A DNA stretch of 64,000 nucleotides, taken from Bifidobacterium bohemicum DSM 22767. GTDB taxonomy: Bacteria > Actinomycetota > Actinomycetes > Actinomycetales > Bifidobacteriaceae. Location: contig NZ_JGYP01000004.1 of assembly GCF_000741525.1 (NCBI RefSeq), positions 26,639 through 90,638 of the forward strand. The letters are read 5' to 3'. This document shows positions 60,719-64,000 of this stretch, piece by piece. The position numbers and the translations under genes are program-made. How positions within the stretch are numbered: the stretch's first letter is position 1; each line of letters starts with the position of its first letter. The notes under the pieces were generated by a model that searched no databases, was not told the origin of the DNA, and saw only the letters and a list, made by a program, of their open reading frames with translations.

Positions 60719-62554
60719 ATGACAGGCGCCACGAACGAACAGAACGACAAACAGGACACCATTCTTATCCCCCGGTCCGTCGGCGACACAGCACAACCAC
60801 CATCGCAATCCCAGCCTCTTTACCTTTACTCGACCACCGTCTCCGATGTCGGAACGGTGCGCAGCAATAACCAGGACTCCTCATTCGCCGGATCGCATCT
60901 GATCGCCGTGTGCGACGGCATGGGCGGTCACGCGGGCGGGGACACGGCCTCGACCATAGCCGTCCGGTCGTTGGCGCATATAGAACTGAGCGACGATGAT
61001 GTGGCGTCAATCGCGCCGATGATGACGACAAGCGTCATGGCCGCGCACGACGCCATCGTGGGCAAGGCGAAACGCGAGCGCAGACTGGCCGGCATGGGCA
61101 CCACCGTCACAGCAGTCAGCCTGGCGGAGGGCCATTGGGTCATCACGCATATCGGCGACTCCCGCGCCTACCTTTTGCGCGATGGCAAGTTGCGCCGCAT
61201 GACGCAGGACCACAGCTACGTGCAGCACCTGATCGACACCGGCCATATTACGGCGGCCGAGGCGCGCAACCATCCGCAACGCAACGTGGTGATGCGCGTG
61301 CTGGGTGATTTCGACATCGATCCCCGTCCCGACATCGGCGTGTTCGAGGCGCGTCCGTCCGACCGTTGGCTGTTGTGTTCCGACGGTTTGTGCGGGGTTC
61401 TTGAGGACTCCACCATAGAGGAGACGATGGTGGCGGTCCGCGACGAGGAGGAATGCGCCCAACAGCTCGTGGCGATGGCCTTGAAGGCAGGGAGCACCGA
61501 TAACGTGACGGCGGTGATCGGCGACGCCACTCTCGCCTTGGACGCGGATTCGTTCGATGTGCCTCACCAGACGCCCCTGGTTGGGGGCGCGGCCAGTTCG
61601 AGTCTTGAGGCGATCGCCGACATCGTCAAGGAAACCGTGGCGTTGGCGCCGGCGTTACGCTTGGGCAAAGGCTCACCCGCCCAGCGGGCGGCCGCCTTGG
61701 CGCACCGTGGCGACGCCGGTTCAGGGACAGGATCGGGAGACCTGGCAGAATCGGGCGACCTGTTCGGCACGTCTAACGGGGCCGGCACGGATGGCCGGAT
61801 CGGCGCATCCGTCGGAAGCGACTCGGCCCGTCCGGCCCGGAACCCGAACGGGGTCGGCGGCCGGCAGGGCGCCGGGATTGATGATTCCGGCCATGGCGAT
61901 GGCAAGTCAACCGGTGAGGCACGGACTTTGATCGCGGAACCGTCCGCCGTGCGGGACGAGGAAGACGTCAAGGCCAGCATGGATACCGGCGAGATTCCGG
62001 TGGTCAAGAAACGGGACGGACGGATTTCCGCCGATCCCAACGACCCCGAAGTGGCCAGGGCCATCCGAAAGGAACGCCAACGGGAGAACCAAGCGTGGCG
62101 CAGGCGCAGGTTCCGCATGCGTGTCGCGATCATCGCGGCGGCCGTGGTTGCCCTTATCGCCTTGCTGATCGGCGGAACCGTGGCGTACCGGTGGAGCCAG
62201 TCGAAGTATTATCTGGGTCAAAGCGACGATGTCGTGGCGATATATCAGGGTGTGAGCACCAACGTATTCGGCCTGAATCTTTCGCATGAAGTCGAATCGA
62301 CCGGCATCGAGCTTGATGACCTACCGCAATCATGGAACGACGCGCTTGAGGAGGGCATCAGCTTCGATTCACTGCCTGAGGCCCGTAGCCATGCCGCAAT
62401 GATCAAAAAGGAAGTCAAGCGTTTGCAACAAGACCAGGACAGGAATGGCAAGAACGGAACGCACGCCGCCACACCTTTGCCTTGGCCGAACGCCCCTTCC
62501 GGCGCCAGCCGCTCCGAGACTCGGCCGGCCTCCCCGAAGGCGGCGGTTCAATGA
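60719..62554 (+). CDS. pstP: PP2C-family Ser/Thr phosphatase (PstP type)
   Basis: Membrane phosphatase that counteracts PknA/PknB-type kinases. A short N-terminal extension is followed by the PP2C domain (about 25-275): SDVGTVRSNNQDSSF, AVCDGMGGHAGGDTAS, ITHIGDSRAYLLRDGKL, LCSDGLCGVLE and GSTDNVTAVIG, with the metal-binding Asp residues present. A long Gly/Asp/Ser-rich linker leads to one membrane segment (about 465-490) and an outer domain of about 120 residues. It is followed by FtsW/RodA with a four-base ATGA overlap. Confidence 0.94.
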   Translation: MTGATNEQNDKQDTILIPRSVGDTAQPPSQSQPLYLYSTTVSDVGTVRSNNQDSSFAGSHLIAVCDGMGGHAGGDTASTIAVRSLAHIELSDDDVASIAPMMTTSVMAAHDAIVGKAKRERRLAGMGTTVTAVSLAEGHWVITHIGDSRAYLLRDGKLRRMTQDHSYVQHLIDTGHITAAEARNHPQRNVVMRVLGDFDIDPRPDIGVFEARPSDRWLLCSDGLCGVLEDSTIEETMVAVRDEEECAQQLVAMALKAGSTDNVTAVIGDATLALDADSFDVPHQTPLVGGAASSSLEAIADIVKETVALAPALRLGKGSPAQRAAALAHRGDAGSGTGSGDLAESGDLFGTSNGAGTDGRIGASVGSDSARPARNPNGVGGRQGAGIDDSGHGDGKSTGEARTLIAEPSAVRDEEDVKASMDTGEIPVVKKRDGRISADPNDPEVARAIRKERQRENQAWRRRRFRMRVAIIAAAVVALIALLIGGTVAYRWSQSKYYLGQSDDVVAIYQGVSTNVFGLNLSHEVESTGIELDDLPQSWNDALEEGISFDSLPEARSHAAMIKKEVKRLQQDQDRNGKNGTHAATPLPWPNAPSGASRSETRPASPKAAVQ

Positions 62555-64000
62555 TCGCCACGCGCCTCCGTCAGATCTCGCTTCTCCTGTTTTCAATCGC
62601 GCTGAGCGCCATCGCCTTCTTCCAGCTTTACGCACGGGACCGTGCCGCCGTGTCAGGCGGATTGAGGCTGCTTCTGGTGACGGCAACGATCCTGTTCCTG
62701 GCGCTCTGGACCCTGTTGCTGAGGTTCCAGCCATATGCGAGCCAGTCAATTCTGCCGTGCGTTCTGCTGCTCACCGCCATCGGCACGATGATGATCGCAC
62801 GCATCGACCATACCAAGCACACGCATGTGGCCGTCACGCAACTGGTGTGGGTGTGCGTGGCGCTAGTCCTCGTCTGCGTGCTGATCGTATGCTTGCGGGA
62901 CTATCGCGTATTACGCCGCTTCTCGTATGTGAGCATGGTGGTGGGCCTTGTGCTGCTGCTCTCGCCCATGATACCGGGACTGGGCAAGGAGACCGGCGGG
63001 GCCCGCGTGTGGATTGGCATCGGCTCGCGCACCATGCAGCCCAGCGAATTCGCGAAGCTGTTCCTCTCCTTCTTCTTCGCCGCGTACCTGTTCGACCACC
63101 GGGATCAGCTCGCAGTGGGCGGCAGAAAGCTGTTCGGCCTGCAAATGCCACGAATCCGCGACCTCGGTCCCATCGCCATCGTGTGGGCCGCTTCAATCGG
63201 CGTGCTCGTCCTGCAGCATGACCTCGGCACCTCGCTGATGTTCTTCGCCATGTTCGTCTCGATGCTGTACGTGTCCACCGGGCGCGGCAGTTGGCTCGTC
63301 ATCGGAGGCATCGCGTTCATCGCGGCCGCCGTGCTCGCCATGAACATATTCCCCCATGTGGGCTACCGCGTCGATGGCTGGCTACACCCGTTCGACCCGC
63401 AGGTCTACGGCCGGAAGTACGGCAGTTCGTACCAGCTGGTCACAGGCCTGTTCGGCATGGCCGCGGGCGGCCTTCTGGGAACGGGCATCGGCCAGGGGCA
63501 TCCTTCGCTCACGCCACTGGGCAATTCCGACTTCATCTACGCCTCGCTCGGCGAGGAACTCGGATTGACCGGGCTCATGGCGATCCTCGTGCTGTATTTC
63601 ATCATCGTCACTTCCGGCCTGATCACGGCCATGAAGATCAAGGACGGTTTCGGCAAACTGCTAGCTTCGGGACTAGCCTTCACGATGGCTTTCCAGGTCT
63701 TCACCGTCGTCGGCGGCATCACGCTGGTCATTCCGATGACCGGGCTCACCCTGCCGTACATGGCCGCAGGCGGCTCGTCCCTCGTCGCGAACTATATCCT
63801 TGCGGCGCTGCTCATCGTCATTTCGAACTGGGCCAACAAACCGCACGAAGACGACAAACTGTCCGCAACCATGCAATATGAGGCTTTGATCGCACTCAAC
63901 GGCCGTACAGCCAACAGGAAACGCGGCGGGGGCGGCGGTGAACGCCAGGGTCACGCCACCTCCCCGGCAATCGTTGCCGGTTCCCCCAATCCCGACGGTT
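62551..64000 (+). CDS. SEDS peptidoglycan polymerase FtsW/RodA (C-terminus beyond window)
   Basis: Integral membrane enzyme of peptidoglycan polymerisation. ATG 62551 overlaps the stop of the phosphatase gene. At least ten hydrophobic segments are visible. Family motifs include GARVWIGIGSRTMQPSEFAKLF, LQHDLGTSLMFF, GYRVDGWLHPF, SYQLVTGLFGMAAGGLLGTG, DFIYASLGEELGLTG and TGLTLPYMAAGGSSL. The gene runs past the window end after 483 codons. By analogy with other actinobacteria a PBP and PknA/PknB-type kinases should follow. Confidence 0.93.
   Translation, partial: MIATRLRQISLLLFSIALSAIAFFQLYARDRAAVSGGLRLLLVTATILFLALWTLLLRFQPYASQSILPCVLLLTAIGTMMIARIDHTKHTHVAVTQLVWVCVALVLVCVLIVCLRDYRVLRRFSYVSMVVGLVLLLSPMIPGLGKETGGARVWIGIGSRTMQPSEFAKLFLSFFFAAYLFDHRDQLAVGGRKLFGLQMPRIRDLGPIAIVWAASIGVLVLQHDLGTSLMFFAMFVSMLYVSTGRGSWLVIGGIAFIAAAVLAMNIFPHVGYRVDGWLHPFDPQVYGRKYGSSYQLVTGLFGMAAGGLLGTGIGQGHPSLTPLGNSDFIYASLGEELGLTGLMAILVLYFIIVTSGLITAMKIKDGFGKLLASGLAFTMAFQVFTVVGGITLVIPMTGLTLPYMAAGGSSLVANYILAALLIVISNWANKPHEDDKLSATMQYEALIALNGRTANRKRGGGGGERQGHATSPAIVAGSPNPDG

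Noticed and set aside
1..64000. Transfer RNA or ribosomal RNA genes
   Set aside because: No T-loop plus CCA-side pattern or rRNA-like sequence was noticed in the gaps; a covariance-model scan could still find one that I missed.
1..64000. Insertion sequences or prophage genes
   Set aside because: No transposase, integrase or phage structural protein was recognised on either strand.

Overview
The window looks like a chromosome segment of a high-GC Gram-positive actinobacterium, most likely a Bifidobacterium. The reasons are the density of oligosaccharide importers of the CUT1 type with glycosidases, one orphan MsiK-type ATPase, an SrtC pilus cluster, the FHA-FHA-PP2C-FtsW/RodA cell-division cluster and several protein families familiar from bifidobacteria. 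The assignment rests on recognition of families, not on any search. No rRNA, tRNA, insertion sequence, prophage or CRISPR array was seen.

Layout. 1-7.0 kb (minus): a glycan-uptake operon with two permeases, two paralogous lipoprotein binding proteins and a GH29 alpha-L-fucosidase cut by the window edge; a YesL-type membrane protein diverges from it. 8.3-12.8 kb: a serine hydrolase, a wrecked threonine dehydratase gene and a fused trehalose-6-phosphate synthase/phosphatase. 13.1-20.2 kb: an alpha-galactoside module of two permeases, a binding lipoprotein, a divergent ROK regulator and a GH36 alpha-galactosidase. 20.7-28.6 kb: housekeeping and miscellaneous genes (ATPase-like relic, TadA, a CPA1 antiporter, an esterase, dCTP deaminase, RlmB, a DUF4032 protein). 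28.8-30 kb: the MsiK-type ATPase. 30.3-33.9 kb: a polar amino-acid ABC importer. 34.4-36.6 kb: a LytTR response regulator and GHKL sensor kinase with a 40-codon reading frame between them. 36.7-43.3 kb: GtrA, a GH3 beta-glucosidase and a second, domain-permuted, membrane-anchored GH3. 43.8-53.7 kb: a pilus cluster transcribed as major pilin, class C sortase, giant adhesin, LRR protein. 54.2-58.3 kb: a lysophospholipase-like hydrolase and an S9 peptidase. 58.5-59.0 kb: a winged-helix gene relic and an array of palindromes with a 61-bp period. 59.5-64 kb: the start of the FhaA-FhaB-PstP-FtsW/RodA cluster, cut by the window end.

How the parts connect. Neither CUT1 importer carries its own ATPase, so the MsiK-type protein at 28.8 kb is the natural candidate to power both. 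Imported fucosylated and alpha-galactosyl glycans would be cut inside the cell by the GH29 and GH36 enzymes. The pilus cluster and the membrane-anchored GH3 face outwards. Several intergenic regions carry homopolymer runs of 9-10 G or C, and several relics (threonine dehydratase, ATPase, winged helix) show ongoing gene decay.
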